Part shown: positions 17,354 through 25,313 of the stretch, one piece after another
How positions within the stretch are numbered: the stretch's first letter is position 1
Layout of the letters: every line of letters starts with the position of its first letter
Assembly (NCBI GenBank): GCA_945861325.1
Contig: CAMATY010000010.1
Coordinates: 1-32,269 of the forward strand
Length of the DNA: 32,269 bases
Source: Ferrithrix thermotolerans DSM 19514
GTDB lineage: Bacteria; Actinomycetota; Acidimicrobiia; Acidimicrobiales; Ilumatobacteraceae
Direction of reading: 5' to 3'
Notes under the pieces: model-generated
Databases searched by the model: none
The model's input: only the letters and a program-made list of their open reading frames with translations
What the model was told of the DNA's origin: nothing
Made by a program: the position numbers and the translations under genes

Positions 17354-18343
17354 ATGAAGGTACTTGCGGCTGTAGATAAATTTCGTGGCACTGCAACCGC
17401 GGCGCAGGTCGCAACAGCAATTGGTCACGCATGTTGGCAACTTGGTCACGATTGCATTGAGCGCCCACTTGCCGACGGCGGAGAAGGAACTCTTGAGGCT
17501 CTCGGTGGCGCAAACAGATCAACTCTTGTTACTGGTCCCCTGGGTGATCCAATTAATGCACCATGGCGGTTACATCGTGGCACGGCAATTATTGAGATGG
17601 CTTGTGCATCCGGGTTGTTGCTTGTTGGCGGTCGAGAAAAAAATGACGCTGTTGCAGCTTCAACAACAGGAACCGGTGAACTTATTGATGCCGCATTAGA
17701 TCTTGGTGCAACGCGAATCATTGTGTGTCTTGGTGGATCTGCAACAACAGATGGCGGGCTTGGCGCAGTTCGTGCTATTCAAACACCAGCACGACTCAAG
17801 GGCGTTGATTTCGTAGTTGCATGTGATGTAACCACTCCGTTCACAGACGCCGCGAAAGTTTTCGGCCCGCAAAAAGGTGCATCCGTGGCACAAGTTAATT
17901 TTCTTACAACTCGACTTGAACGGCTTGTGCAGATGTATCAAGAAACTTATGGCGTGAATGTTGCTGCCTTATCTGGTGCCGGAGCAGCTGGCGGTCTTGC
18001 AGGTGGACTGGCAGCACTCGGCGCAAAACTTGTGCCGGGTTTTGATCTTGTTGCAGAAGAAGTTTTGCTTGATGAACTTTTAATTGGTGTGGATTTTATT
18101 ATCACCGGAGAGGGATTTATGGATAGCGAAAGTTTTGCTGGCAAAGTAGTTGGCTCGATATCAGAACTTGCGAACGAAAACAAAATTCGAATCGCAGCAA
18201 TTTGCGGTGAAGTTCATCCTGGTGTGAGAGACCGGATCAGTGCAATAAGCCTTGTTGAGTTGTTTGGCCGAGAAAGCGCAATGCAACAACCGTTGCATTG
18301 CATTGAACAGGCTGCGTTACAACTCTTGCGTGATGCTAAATAA
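17354..18343 (+). CDS. Glycerate kinase (GarK/GlxK family)
   Basis: This 329-residue protein belongs to the glycerate kinase type 1 family, which phosphorylates D-glycerate with ATP, usually to 2-phosphoglycerate, feeding photorespiratory-type or glyoxylate carbon into glycolysis. Family motifs are DKFRGTATAAQVA (8-20), LADGGEGTLEAL, VCLGGSATTDGG and SGAGAAGGLAGGLAALGA, with ITGEGFMDSESFAGKV near the end. It is shorter than the usual 370-380 residues but has all core blocks. It stands alone, between two cell-envelope genes. Confidence 0.93.
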   Translation: MKVLAAVDKFRGTATAAQVATAIGHACWQLGHDCIERPLADGGEGTLEALGGANRSTLVTGPLGDPINAPWRLHRGTAIIEMACASGLLLVGGREKNDAVAASTTGTGELIDAALDLGATRIIVCLGGSATTDGGLGAVRAIQTPARLKGVDFVVACDVTTPFTDAAKVFGPQKGASVAQVNFLTTRLERLVQMYQETYGVNVAALSGAGAAGGLAGGLAALGAKLVPGFDLVAEEVLLDELLIGVDFIITGEGFMDSESFAGKVVGSISELANENKIRIAAICGEVHPGVRDRISAISLVELFGRESAMQQPLHCIEQAALQLLRDAK

Positions 18344-18358
18344 CTTAAAAAGTTTTTT

Positions 18359-19003
18359 CTAGCCTGTTGTAGTGGTTGGTGCAACCGGCACAACTGGCAC
18401 AACCGGTGCAACAGCTGCAGCACTCGGCAAGAGTGGAATGCCAGCAATATCGGTACCCAGCACAATTAATACGCTGGCTTCACCGAGTCCACCAGTTTCT
18501 GTAGGAATCGGCGCAGGCATCGCGGCAACTGCAACTCCGCCAAGTTCTTTAGCGACTGCTGCTGCGGCTGCTTCACTACCGAGCAAATAATAAACAACAG
18601 TCACGGTCTGTTTGGGCGTAATCTCACTTTTGTTCATTGCAGGTTGGACAATAAATCCACGACCTTGTAATTCAGTTGTTAGCTGACCGGCACTGCCAGC
18701 GATACCTGAAGCATTAGCGATCTGTACTTTAAAAGCAGTCATCACTATTGTCGTTGCAACAGGAACTTCAACTAGCGATGTTTCGGTCGTAGCAACCGTG
18801 TCTTGGGTCGCAGCTGGCAAAGTTTGAGTCGAATTACTTCCACTTCGGATGTCTCGTAATATGAAAAATCCAAGCAGAACTGCAAGCACTGCAATAATTA
18901 TTGACAAGGTTGAATTTATGTTTGAAGGACCGCCAGAAGATCGCCTTCCCGAGGAGCGACGATCAGAAAGTTGCCGATCTGAGCGAAATTGTTCTTGACT
19001 CAT
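18359..19003 (-). CDS. Membrane-anchored LytR_C domain protein
   Basis: The 214-residue protein has a basic Arg/Ser-rich cytoplasmic N-terminus (1-30), one membrane segment (about 32-50), a Thr-rich linker and an external LytR_C domain (about 90-185: FKVQIANASGIAGSAGQL, LQGRGFIV, VTVVYYLLG). LytR_C modules are often attached to LCP wall-polymer ligases; here the domain stands alone, as in many actinobacteria. The C-terminus is a low-complexity Ala/Pro/Val/Thr tail. A role in envelope assembly is inferred. TATCTT lies 8 nt before the start. Confidence 0.85.
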   Translation of the reverse strand: MSQEQFRSDRQLSDRRSSGRRSSGGPSNINSTLSIIIAVLAVLLGFFILRDIRSGSNSTQTLPAATQDTVATTETSLVEVPVATTIVMTAFKVQIANASGIAGSAGQLTTELQGRGFIVQPAMNKSEITPKQTVTVVYYLLGSEAAAAAVAKELGGVAVAAMPAPIPTETGGLGEASVLIVLGTDIAGIPLLPSAAAVAPVVPVVPVAPTTTTG

Positions 19004-19011
19004 ACCTATTT

Positions 19012-19017
19012 AAGATA
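19012..19017 (-). promoter_or_regulatory. -10 element (TATCTT) for LytR_C gene
   Basis: TATCTT on the minus strand ends 8 nt before the ATG at 19003. A perfect TTGACA occurs at 19026-19031 on the same strand, but only 8 nt from this hexamer, so it is not its -35 partner. Confidence 0.35.
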
Positions 19018-19118
19018 TCGCATTATGTCAAGCGAGTGGTTTATACCTAAATTGGCTTGGGGATTCGTGCCTTATTCGCGCAGGATCTCACGGGGAAAAT
19101 TCTGAAGCACTTAGTTTG

Positions 19119-19190
19119 AGCCGAGGGTGGGGATTGAACCCACGACCTACCGCTTACAAGGCGGTTGCTCTGCCACTGAGCTACCCCGGC
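19119..19190 (-). tRNA. tRNA-Thr (anticodon UGU)
   Basis: The minus strand folds into a full cloverleaf: a 7-bp acceptor stem (GCCGGGG with CCTCGGC, one G-U pair), D stem GCTC/GAGC, anticodon stem ACCGC/GCGGT with loop CTTGTAA, and T arm GTGGG TTCAATC CCCAC. The anticodon TGT reads ACA threonine codons. No CCA end is encoded. There is no variable-arm extension and no pseudogene sign. Confidence 0.97.
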
Positions 19191-19207
19191 GATTTTTCTT
19201 CGCGGTC

Positions 19208-19213
19208 ATTGTA
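19208..19213 (-). promoter_or_regulatory. Possible -10 element for tRNA-Thr
   Basis: TACAAT on the minus strand lies 17 nt upstream of the mature tRNA, consistent with a start site followed by a short 5' leader. No strong -35 was seen. The rest of the 64-base gap to rlmB holds nothing recognisable. Confidence 0.4.
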
Positions 19214-19254
19214 CGGCAGATATTGGATTGACAGCGTTTTTGGCCGAACTGATT

Positions 19255-20151
19255 TCACTTAGTCACGCTTCTGGTTCGAACAATTTCATAGGTTGCCAAC
19301 GCTGCGGCAACAGAAACATTCAGCGAGGATAGTGATCCAAGCATTGGAATATTTGCCAGTGAGTCGCACCTTTCGCGCACAAGTCTTGACAGGCCTGGTC
19401 CTTCAGCGCCGAGAACTACACAGATTGAATCAGTAACGATCGCTCCAAGTTCGAAAATACTTTTCTCTGCAGAGTCGTCTAGTCCGACGATTACAACTCC
19501 GGCTGATTTCATTTCAGAAAGCGCGCTTGGTAGCCCACCAACGACGCACATATTTAGATATTCGATGGCTCCTGCTGCGGCTTTTGCAACTGTTGGCGTG
19601 ATATGTACTGCGCGATGTCGTGGCAGAATTACGGCATCAACGCCAGCACCGTCGCAACAGCGCAAGATTGCGCCGAGGTTTCCTGGGTCGGTAACTCCGT
19701 CTATTGCAACCAATAAAAGCGCTTTGTCGCGCGGAGCGTTTAGTAGATCAGCCAACAAAGTTTCTTCTAGTGATGCAGCCTTTGCCAAGACTCCTTGCGG
19801 CGCTTCGCTGCGCGCTTCTTTTTCGATCTCGCGACGAGAAACATTCATCACCTGAATTCGTTGATCGCGCGCGATTTCTAAAATATCGTCAATCACCGGA
19901 CTACTCTCAATGTCATTGGCGATCCAGATTTCATGAATTCTGCGTCGCGCGCCGAGTAGAAGCTCTCGCACAGCTTGGCGACCCTCAATTTGTTCTCCGC
20001 CAAGGCCATGTTCTTTATGCGCTGGTCGATTACTGCCTTGAGCTGAGCGGCCCTTTCGATTTGGGCGCTTAGATAAATCAATTCGCTTTGGACTATTTGG
20101 ATTACGACGATTAGTCCGCTTATTTGGACGACTGTTTCTATTTTGACTCAT
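19255..20151 (-). CDS. rlmB: SpoU-family 23S rRNA guanosine 2'-O-methyltransferase (RlmB/TrmH type)
   Basis: The protein (about 298 residues) has a long basic, Arg/Asn-rich N-terminal tail (1-45), an L30e-like substrate domain (about 50-125: EGRQAVRELLLG) and a SpoU knot domain. The knot motifs are DGVTDPGNLGAILR (motif 1), VVLGAEGPGLSR (motif 2) and IPMLGSLSSLNVSVAAALATYE (motif 3). It most likely methylates G2251-type positions in 23S rRNA; TrmH-like tRNA targets cannot be excluded. The frame extends to 20196, but the ATG at 20151 lies just after ispF and avoids overlap. The position after ispD-ispF matches the usual actinobacterial order. Confidence 0.92.
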   Translation of the reverse strand: MSQNRNSRPNKRTNRRNPNSPKRIDLSKRPNRKGRSAQGSNRPAHKEHGLGGEQIEGRQAVRELLLGARRRIHEIWIANDIESSPVIDDILEIARDQRIQVMNVSRREIEKEARSEAPQGVLAKAASLEETLLADLLNAPRDKALLLVAIDGVTDPGNLGAILRCCDGAGVDAVILPRHRAVHITPTVAKAAAGAIEYLNMCVVGGLPSALSEMKSAGVVIVGLDDSAEKSIFELGAIVTDSICVVLGAEGPGLSRLVRERCDSLANIPMLGSLSSLNVSVAAALATYEIVRTRSVTK

Positions 20152-20159
20152 GACAAAAA

Positions 20160-20645
20160 CTAAATATTCTGAGTCACAACAGCAACTGCCCAACAAGCGA
20201 TTCCTTCACTGCGACCAAGTGACCCGAGTCCTTCGGCGCGCCGACCCTTAATGGTCACTGGTGCCCCAGCAGCAGAACTTAGTTTTATTTGCATCTCATC
20301 TCGATGAAGCGAAATTTTTGGTTGTTCACAAACGACGCTGCAATCAATATTTCCGATTTCAAAGTGATTTTCATTCGCCATCTTCGCCACGTTCGAAAGC
20401 AATATTAATGAGTCGACATTTTTCCATTTCGGGTCAGTATCTGGAAAGTGCTCGCCAATATTTCCGAGACCACAGGCGCCAAGAATTGCTTCGCTTACAG
20501 CGTGCGCAATCACATCGGCGTCGCTATGACCGATTAGACCGCGCTCGTTAGCAAAGTGCACGCCGCCCAAGATGAGTTTGCGATCAGTATCTGATTGGTC
20601 AACAAATCTATGAATATCAAAACCTTGTCCAACTCGAACTTTCAT
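20160..20645 (-). CDS. ispF: 2-C-methyl-D-erythritol 2,4-cyclodiphosphate synthase
   Basis: IspF cyclises CDP-methylerythritol 2-phosphate in the non-mevalonate isoprenoid pathway. The 161-residue protein has the metal ligands in GQGFDIHRF and IGHSDADV and the ends DTDPKWKN and TIKGRRAEGLGSLGR, all typical. Length from the ATG at 20645 fits the family (about 160). An ATG at 20675 would add 10 residues and overlap the ispD end by 14 bases, so translational coupling with ispD is possible either way. It is the second gene of ispD-ispF-rlmB. Confidence 0.96.
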   Translation of the reverse strand: MKVRVGQGFDIHRFVDQSDTDRKLILGGVHFANERGLIGHSDADVIAHAVSEAILGACGLGNIGEHFPDTDPKWKNVDSLILLSNVAKMANENHFEIGNIDCSVVCEQPKISLHRDEMQIKLSSAAGAPVTIKGRRAEGLGSLGRSEGIACWAVAVVTQNI

Positions 20646-20661
20646 CGCCACAACAGAATCC

Positions 20662-21324
20662 TTACACTTCGCCACGGGTAATTGCGCGAGCCCAGTTGAT
20701 ATCTTCTGGTGTCGTCAACTTGCGATTAAGTGGGTCACCATGAACTACGACCACGCGACCACCATTTGACTCGACCAAAGCTGCATCGTCCGTACTTTCT
20801 GGATTTGTCGAGTGTGCCTCACGCAATATTTTCGCACGAAATGCCTGTGGTGTTTGCACTGCTACAAGTTGAGCACGATTTGGCGTCGAGATCACAACGT
20901 TTTCATTTGAAATAAATTTGATTGTGTCAACAACCGGCAACCCCGGAACAGCGCCGTCGGCGCCTGCACAAATCGCGTCAACAACTTCATCAAACAAAAA
21001 CTCAGAGGCAAATGGCCGTGCAGCGTCGTGGACACAAATAATTGTTGCATCTGCAGGAACAGCGGCTAAACCACACCGCACCGATGCACTTCGTGACGCA
21101 CCGCCAACCACCCCATGTTCGCGTTCGGCGTGCGTCGCAGGTAAAACTACGATTACCCCGTCGCTTGCAGCACGAGCGGTTTCAACTGCCCAGTCGACTA
21201 CTCGACGATCGTTAATTAGTTCAAATTGCTTCGCACCACCAAACCGGGTGCCAGAACCAGCGGCGACGACAATTGTCCATATTTTCTCGCCAACTCTTTG
21301 CGTTGGCATGGTGTTCACGCCCAT
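20662..21324 (-). CDS. ispD: 2-C-methyl-D-erythritol 4-phosphate cytidylyltransferase
   Basis: IspD joins CTP and methylerythritol 4-phosphate in the non-mevalonate pathway. The 220-residue protein shows the nucleotide-binding start VVAAGSGTRFGGAKQF, then HDAARPF, LPVVDTIK, QTPQAFR and STDDAALVE. Possible starts are the ATG at 21324, a GTG at 21318 with TACCCT 8 nt upstream, and the ATG at 21309. In many actinobacteria carD precedes ispD; here a Crp/Fnr gene diverges instead, with less than 20 bases between, so the two promoters overlap. Confidence 0.96.
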   Translation of the reverse strand: MGVNTMPTQRVGEKIWTIVVAAGSGTRFGGAKQFELINDRRVVDWAVETARAASDGVIVVLPATHAEREHGVVGGASRSASVRCGLAAVPADATIICVHDAARPFASEFLFDEVVDAICAGADGAVPGLPVVDTIKFISNENVVISTPNRAQLVAVQTPQAFRAKILREAHSTNPESTDDAALVESNGGRVVVVHGDPLNRKLTTPEDINWARAITRGEV

Positions 21325-21330
21325 TTAGGG

Positions 21331-21336
21331 TAGTAC
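21331..21336 (+). promoter_or_regulatory. Possible -10 element (TAGTAC) for the Crp/Fnr gene
   Basis: TAGTAC ends 6 nt before the GTG at 21343. The last base deviates from TANNNT. It overlaps the presumed ispD promoter on the other strand, so the genes may compete for polymerase. Confidence 0.3.
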
Positions 21337-21342
21337 CGTCAA

Positions 21343-22014
21343 GTGTTAATGGCACACGAACAACTTCTTGCAGATAGTGAGTTTTTTGCAGAGACATCCG
21401 CTGATGTACTTGCTTTAATTTCAGCACAGGGCGAAGTAAAAAATTTACAACGCGGGGATGTGCTGTTCAAAGAGGACGATACTCCAGAGTCGATGTACAT
21501 CGTGTTGTCAGGACGAATCGCGATTGTGATCGGTAACCGCCCATTAGATAGCCGTGAGAGCATGCTTGCGCTAATGGAGTGCGGAGACTTATTTGGTGAA
21601 CTCGCGCTACTTGATGACGGCAAGCGAAGCGCAATGGCTCGGGCGATTGAGGCGTCGTCGTTGTTGCAGATTCCATATGCGCCGGTGCGTGCTGCATTGC
21701 AGTCGAATCCTAAAATGTTGTGGGGAGTTACAAAGTTGCTAGCCACACGGTTACGAATAATGGATGAAGTTCTTTCTGACAGCGTATTTTTAGATGTAAC
21801 TGGTCGAACCGCCAAACGGCTACTTGAGTTATCAGGTGGAAAAGATGAATTCGTTTTGCCAATCACTCAAGAAGAACTTGCTGGAATGGTCGGGGCATCT
21901 CGCGAACGAGTGAATAAAGCGATTGCAAGTTTTATTAGGCTCGGGTGGCTTGAACAACACGATCGCCGATACCGAATCTTGGCACGCGCAAAACTCAACG
22001 TCCGTGCGAGCTAG
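21343..22014 (+). CDS. Crp/Fnr-family transcriptional regulator
   Basis: The protein of about 223 residues has a cyclic-nucleotide-binding beta-roll (about 15-125) and a winged helix-turn-helix (about 150-215: TQEELAGMVGASRERVNKAIASF is the recognition unit). The phosphate-binding cassette FGELALLDDGKRSAMARA keeps the Glu and the Arg-Ser that contact cAMP in Crp, so cAMP binding is plausible, as in actinobacterial GlxR/Crp. No Fe-S cysteines of the Fnr type are seen. The start could be the GTG at 21343 or the ATG at 21349. It diverges from ispD. Confidence 0.92.
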   Translation: MLMAHEQLLADSEFFAETSADVLALISAQGEVKNLQRGDVLFKEDDTPESMYIVLSGRIAIVIGNRPLDSRESMLALMECGDLFGELALLDDGKRSAMARAIEASSLLQIPYAPVRAALQSNPKMLWGVTKLLATRLRIMDEVLSDSVFLDVTGRTAKRLLELSGGKDEFVLPITQEELAGMVGASRERVNKAIASFIRLGWLEQHDRRYRILARAKLNVRAS

Positions 22015-22049
22015 CGCTAGCGAGTCGTGACTAGCGCGAGCAAGCGCTA
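22015..22049. terminator. Overlapping small inverted repeats between convergent genes
   Basis: CGCTAG/CTAGCG (22015-22020 with 22031-22036) and TAGCGC/GCGCTA (22032-22037 with 22044-22049) are alternative 6-bp stems just after the Crp stop and including the hydrolase stop. No T tract follows, so the role as a bidirectional terminator is uncertain. Confidence 0.35.
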
Positions 22050-22706
22050 ATTAACCAGCCAATTTTGGGCGTGAGTAAACGCACTCATTGCGTCTTGTGC
22101 CCGATGCGCAGGTCGTGAAGCATCGTGTGCAAAGCCGTGCTCAGCATCTGGATAAATTTCGGTGCGTACGCCAAGATTTTTTAATTCAGCAACATCTGCA
22201 GCCGGCGTGTATGGGTCTTTGCCGCCGATAATTGCCAAGACTCGGTCAGCATGACCTGCATGCAAATATCCAAGTGGCTCAGCATGTGTTGTGCTTCGCC
22301 AACCTTCAGGAAGTTTTATCATCCCATAGAAAGAAACAATCTTTTGAAATCTCTCGGCGCCTGCAGAATTAAAGCAATACATTCCACCCATACAAAAACC
22401 CATTAAGCCAACTTTCGGCGTGCCAAGTGCGTCAGCGGCTTGAAGTAGATCGCGTAAATGTGTTTGATCACTGAGTGTTGGCACGGCAGCAAATCGAGGC
22501 TCAATCTCTGCACCTAAAGTGTGACCAGGAAATGGGTCGACAGCGCAAACTGCCATATTCCAGTCTTTGGCTAATCTCGAAACAAGGTCGTCAAATAAAT
22601 TTCGCAGTCCGAAAATATCTGGTGCAATAACTAATCCCATTGTCGGATTAGTCACGGTTTGATCAATTTCGCATTGGGTGCCTGATGGCAATGTGATTCG
22701 CATCAT
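22047..22706 (-). CDS. Dienelactone hydrolase family protein
   Basis: This 219-residue alpha/beta hydrolase carries the dienelactone hydrolase triad: Cys105 in GFCMGG, Asp164 in GGKDPYTP and His190 in DAEHGF. Classical members open dienelactone in chloro-aromatic degradation, but most genomic relatives have unknown ester or lactone substrates. No aromatic-degradation genes are near. Start: ATGs at 22706 and 22703; CATAAT, a near -10 element, lies 6 nt before the second. It converges on the Crp/Fnr gene. Confidence 0.9.
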   Translation of the reverse strand: MMRITLPSGTQCEIDQTVTNPTMGLVIAPDIFGLRNLFDDLVSRLAKDWNMAVCAVDPFPGHTLGAEIEPRFAAVPTLSDQTHLRDLLQAADALGTPKVGLMGFCMGGMYCFNSAGAERFQKIVSFYGMIKLPEGWRSTTHAEPLGYLHAGHADRVLAIIGGKDPYTPAADVAELKNLGVRTEIYPDAEHGFAHDASRPAHRAQDAMSAFTHAQNWLVN

Positions 22707-22762
22707 CCCATTATGGCGCGTTATCAGATCTCAGAAACAACGCGAAGCTACTACTAATCAGA

Positions 22763-22768
22763 TATCTT
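22763..22768 (+). promoter_or_regulatory. -10 element (TATCTT) for leaderless SDR gene
   Basis: TATCTT ends 6 nt before the ATG at 22775. Confidence 0.5.
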
Positions 22769-22774
22769 ACAGGC

Positions 22775-23533
22775 ATGGATTTAGGTATTAAAAATAGAGT
22801 TGCCTTGGTAACTGGAGCGAGCAAAGGTATTGGTCGAGGAATTTCGGTTGGTCTCGCTAACGAAGGCGCGACGATGCTCCTTGCGGCACGTTCTGCTGGA
22901 GAACTCGAAACTCTACGCAAAGAAATTTCGGCTAATGGGAGAGAGCACCACTGCTTTGTTTTAGATTTGATGTCTTCCGATGGTCCATCAAAATTGATGG
23001 ACGCAATCAAGCTAAAGGGAATGCATCCTGACATTATCGTGCACAACCTTGGTGGTTCACTTGGAATTTCAAATATATTTTCTTCAACCGAAGACTGGCA
23101 ACGTGTCTGGCGACTGAATGTTGGAATTGGTCATGAATTGAACTGCAAATTCATTCCTGCAATGATTAAAAATAAGTGGGGAAGAATTGTGCACCTCTCT
23201 ACGTTGTCAACCGCTACTTACAGCGGAAACGCACCGTATATTTCGGCAAAATGCGCATTAGATGGCTATATCAAGACTCTGAGTCGTCAGGTGGCCAAAC
23301 ATAATGTGATCGTCTCGGCAGTTGCTCCTGGAGCTATCTACACAGAGGGACGTTATTTTGCAAAACTAAGAAACGAAGATCCTGCAGTGCTACAAAAATA
23401 TTTAGACGATAATTTACCAACTGGAAGGCTTGGTCAGCCAGAAGATATTGCTCCTGCTGTCGCACTTCTCTGTTCAGATCAAGCGTCATTTATGGCTGGA
23501 AGTATTGTCGCGATTGATGGTGCAGGAAAATAA
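22775..23533 (+). CDS. Short-chain dehydrogenase/reductase (classical SDR)
   Basis: The 252-residue protein is a classical SDR: cofactor motif TGASKGIG (13-20), catalytic Asn115 region RLNVG, Ser142, and YISAK with Tyr155 and Lys159. The usual NNAG motif reads NLGG (91-94), a variation seen in some sugar-related and FabG-like members. Substrate unknown. Base composition is AT-richer than the flanks and shared with the next gene, 6 bases downstream, so the two form a two-gene unit that looks acquired. A ketoreductase step in nucleotide-sugar or surface-glycan synthesis is a guess. Confidence 0.85.
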   Translation: MDLGIKNRVALVTGASKGIGRGISVGLANEGATMLLAARSAGELETLRKEISANGREHHCFVLDLMSSDGPSKLMDAIKLKGMHPDIIVHNLGGSLGISNIFSSTEDWQRVWRLNVGIGHELNCKFIPAMIKNKWGRIVHLSTLSTATYSGNAPYISAKCALDGYIKTLSRQVAKHNVIVSAVAPGAIYTEGRYFAKLRNEDPAVLQKYLDDNLPTGRLGQPEDIAPAVALLCSDQASFMAGSIVAIDGAGK

Positions 23534-23539
23534 AAATCA

Positions 23540-24424
23540 ATGAAAATAGTTCTAATTGGCCATCGTGGATATATCGGTATTGGTTTAAGCCATTATTTAA
23601 TTAAGAACCATGATGTAATTGGTTGGGACAAAGAAGAAGATATTCACAAGTTGACGAGCGATTTTTTAGAGAAAAATAAAATAGATGCAATTATAAATCT
23701 GGCGGTGATTGACGCTCGTTCATCAAATAATTATCAAGTCAATACCGTGACTGAGCACGTAACAGTTAATGGCGCAAGACATCTCGCCAACATTTTAACT
23801 GGTAGTGAAATAGCTTGGTTTCAACTATCTACAAGAGAAGTATTTGGTCCTGTATATGGTTTGAACGATGTCATAATTACGGATTCTGGTTACCGACCAA
23901 AATTTCTTGTTAACGAAGACTTTCCGTACGCTCCTGCAAATTTTTATGGGAAATCTAAGCTTGTAGCCGAATTTATTTCTGAGTCGCACTCGAAGAGCAA
24001 TATTATTCGTTTGACCACTGGCTACACCGACTACGAAAATCGGGTAGGAGGTTGGATAAAAGCACTTATTCAAGGAACTATCAATAATGGTGAAGCAACC
24101 CTGGCTCGCGGTGGATTGCAATTTCGTGATCCACTTCACGTTGATGACTTAGGACAATTAATTGAGCAATTATTTGAAAATAAAGTTTTTGGACAAAAAA
24201 TTAATGCTGGCGGCGGTGAAGAAAATCTACTTTCTCTAAAAGAGTTTGTTGGGATGGTTGACTCAAATGTAAAAGTTAAAAGTACAGATGGCGGAGACTT
24301 TGGTTTTGCTTTTGATATTTCGAAGGCTTTCAATCTTGTTGGATGGAAACCCAAGGTTTTGCTAAGAGAAAAACTACCTTTGATTATAAAAAATATCCAG
24401 AATGGAAATATCGGTATTCCTTAA
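23540..24424 (+). CDS. NAD-dependent epimerase/dehydratase family protein (extended SDR)
   Basis: The 294-residue protein starts with GHRGYIG (7-13), the extended-SDR nucleotide loop, and has STREVFG and YGKSK (Tyr136, Lys140) as the catalytic elements. FRDPLHVDDLGQLIEQLF is typical of nucleotide-sugar epimerases, dehydratases and reductases. The exact sugar is not inferable. It follows the SDR gene by 6 bases and is among the most AT-rich stretches of the window (near 23650-23700 especially), which suggests transfer into a GC-richer chromosome. A surface polysaccharide role is the natural reading, but no glycosyltransferase is nearby. Confidence 0.85.
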   Translation: MKIVLIGHRGYIGIGLSHYLIKNHDVIGWDKEEDIHKLTSDFLEKNKIDAIINLAVIDARSSNNYQVNTVTEHVTVNGARHLANILTGSEIAWFQLSTREVFGPVYGLNDVIITDSGYRPKFLVNEDFPYAPANFYGKSKLVAEFISESHSKSNIIRLTTGYTDYENRVGGWIKALIQGTINNGEATLARGGLQFRDPLHVDDLGQLIEQLFENKVFGQKINAGGGEENLLSLKEFVGMVDSNVKVKSTDGGDFGFAFDISKAFNLVGWKPKVLLREKLPLIIKNIQNGNIGIP

Positions 24425-24508
24425 ATTTGCTTTAAGTTAGAAGTTTTTGGCAGTGAGAGTTTCGGTGAGACTTCACGGGCGAGTCGCGGTGGTGCTATTT
24501 CGCACGAT

Positions 24509-24525
24509 GTTGTGCATGACACAAC
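24509..24525. promoter_or_regulatory. Inverted repeat over a start codon
   Basis: GTTGTG, five bases, CACAAC forms a perfect 6-bp inverted repeat that contains the likely ATG (24516) of the sigma-like gene. It could be an operator or an RNA hairpin. Confidence 0.3.
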
Positions 24526-25313
24526 TCACGACAACTCATCAACAATTAAAGACAGATCAACCAGCGCTGGTATGGAGCCCAGGCATTGCGCAAAGACCGG
24601 CTAGTCCTATTTCGCGATTGATAAGAGAATGGCAAGTCATCAGTGTGCGAAACAGAGAGCTTGAAATTGTCAATTCGTGGTCTTTGCCGGGTCCGAGAGT
24701 CACTCATCTAGACGAAGTTTTAGTTCGTGCTGGTTTTAATACCGCTCGAGATGATTCGCAAGGCGATCAATATTTATGGTTATTAGTTAAGCAGGCGACT
24801 AGTGACGAGTTGGCGGCGCGAATTGTTTTACAAAGAATTTTGCCACCGCTATTGGCGATTGCGCGACGTCGCGGTCGGATTGTAGAAGGTGGAATCGACA
24901 CAGCAATTGCCGATGTTTTGCCCAGCGCATGGGGAGTGATTCGAAAATATCCGTGGCATCGGCGATCAAATAAGGTTGCTGCAAATCTGGTGCGTGACAG
25001 CGAATATTACGCATTTGTAGATGGCAATCGTTCGAAGCGTTACAAAGTGATTCCGATTGATCCATTTGTACTTAGTGAATTACTTATTGCACCACAAGAT
25101 GAATTTGATGACGAGGTAAACCTAGACAAACTAATTGCAGTTGCATTGGCGCAAGGGATTAATCCAAAACACATTTCGATTTTGCGCGCAGTTGCAAGTG
25201 GCGAAAATGCGTCAGCAATTGCAATGCGATATGGAGTTGCAGAACGCACAGCGCGAGCCTGGCGGGCTAAGGCGATCAGCGAGTTGCGTGTACGAACGCG
25301 GTGTGCTGTGTGA
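24516..25313 (+). CDS. Sigma-70-like DNA-binding protein of unknown function
   Basis: The protein is about 265 residues. The middle (about 80-170, including [22 protein letters not shown] and [19 protein letters not shown]) resembles sigma region 2, and the C-terminus ([36 protein letters not shown]) is a sigma region 4-like helix-turn-helix. Relatives I recall in actinobacteria are annotated hypothetical. It may be a divergent sigma factor or a sigma-derived regulator. The frame is open from a TTG at 24447; ATGs at 24507 and 24516 are alternatives, and the start is not settled. Its 3' end overlaps convergent copA by 38 bases. No anti-sigma factor is adjacent. Confidence 0.7.
   Translation: MTQLTTTHQQLKTDQPALVWSPGIAQRPASPISRLIREWQVISVRNRELEIVNSWSLPGPRVTHLDEVLVRAGFNTARDDSQGDQYLWLLVKQATSDELAARIVLQRILPPLLAIARRRGRIVEGGIDTAIADVLPSAWGVIRKYPWHRRSNKVAANLVRDSEYYAFVDGNRSKRYKVIPIDPFVLSELLIAPQDEFDDEVNLDKLIAVALAQGINPKHISILRAVASGENASAIAMRYGVAERTARAWRAKAISELRVRTRCAV

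Noticed and set aside
18342-18358. AACTT-AAA-AAGTT followed by Ts after the glycerate kinase gene
   Set aside because: A five-pair A/T stem is too weak to call a terminator with any confidence.
18360-18480. Short repeats of ACAACTGG/CACAACCGG type
   Set aside because: They are the codons of the Ala/Pro/Val/Thr low-complexity tail of the LytR_C protein, not a CRISPR or regulatory repeat.
19004-19118. Possible small gene or RNA between the LytR_C gene and tRNA-Thr
   Set aside because: No open frame with a start signal or stable fold was seen; only promoter-like elements near 19012-19031.
21339-21866. 175-codon open frame on the minus strand opposite the Crp/Fnr gene
   Set aside because: The Ser/Asn-rich product has no family features and lies wholly across a well-supported regulator gene.
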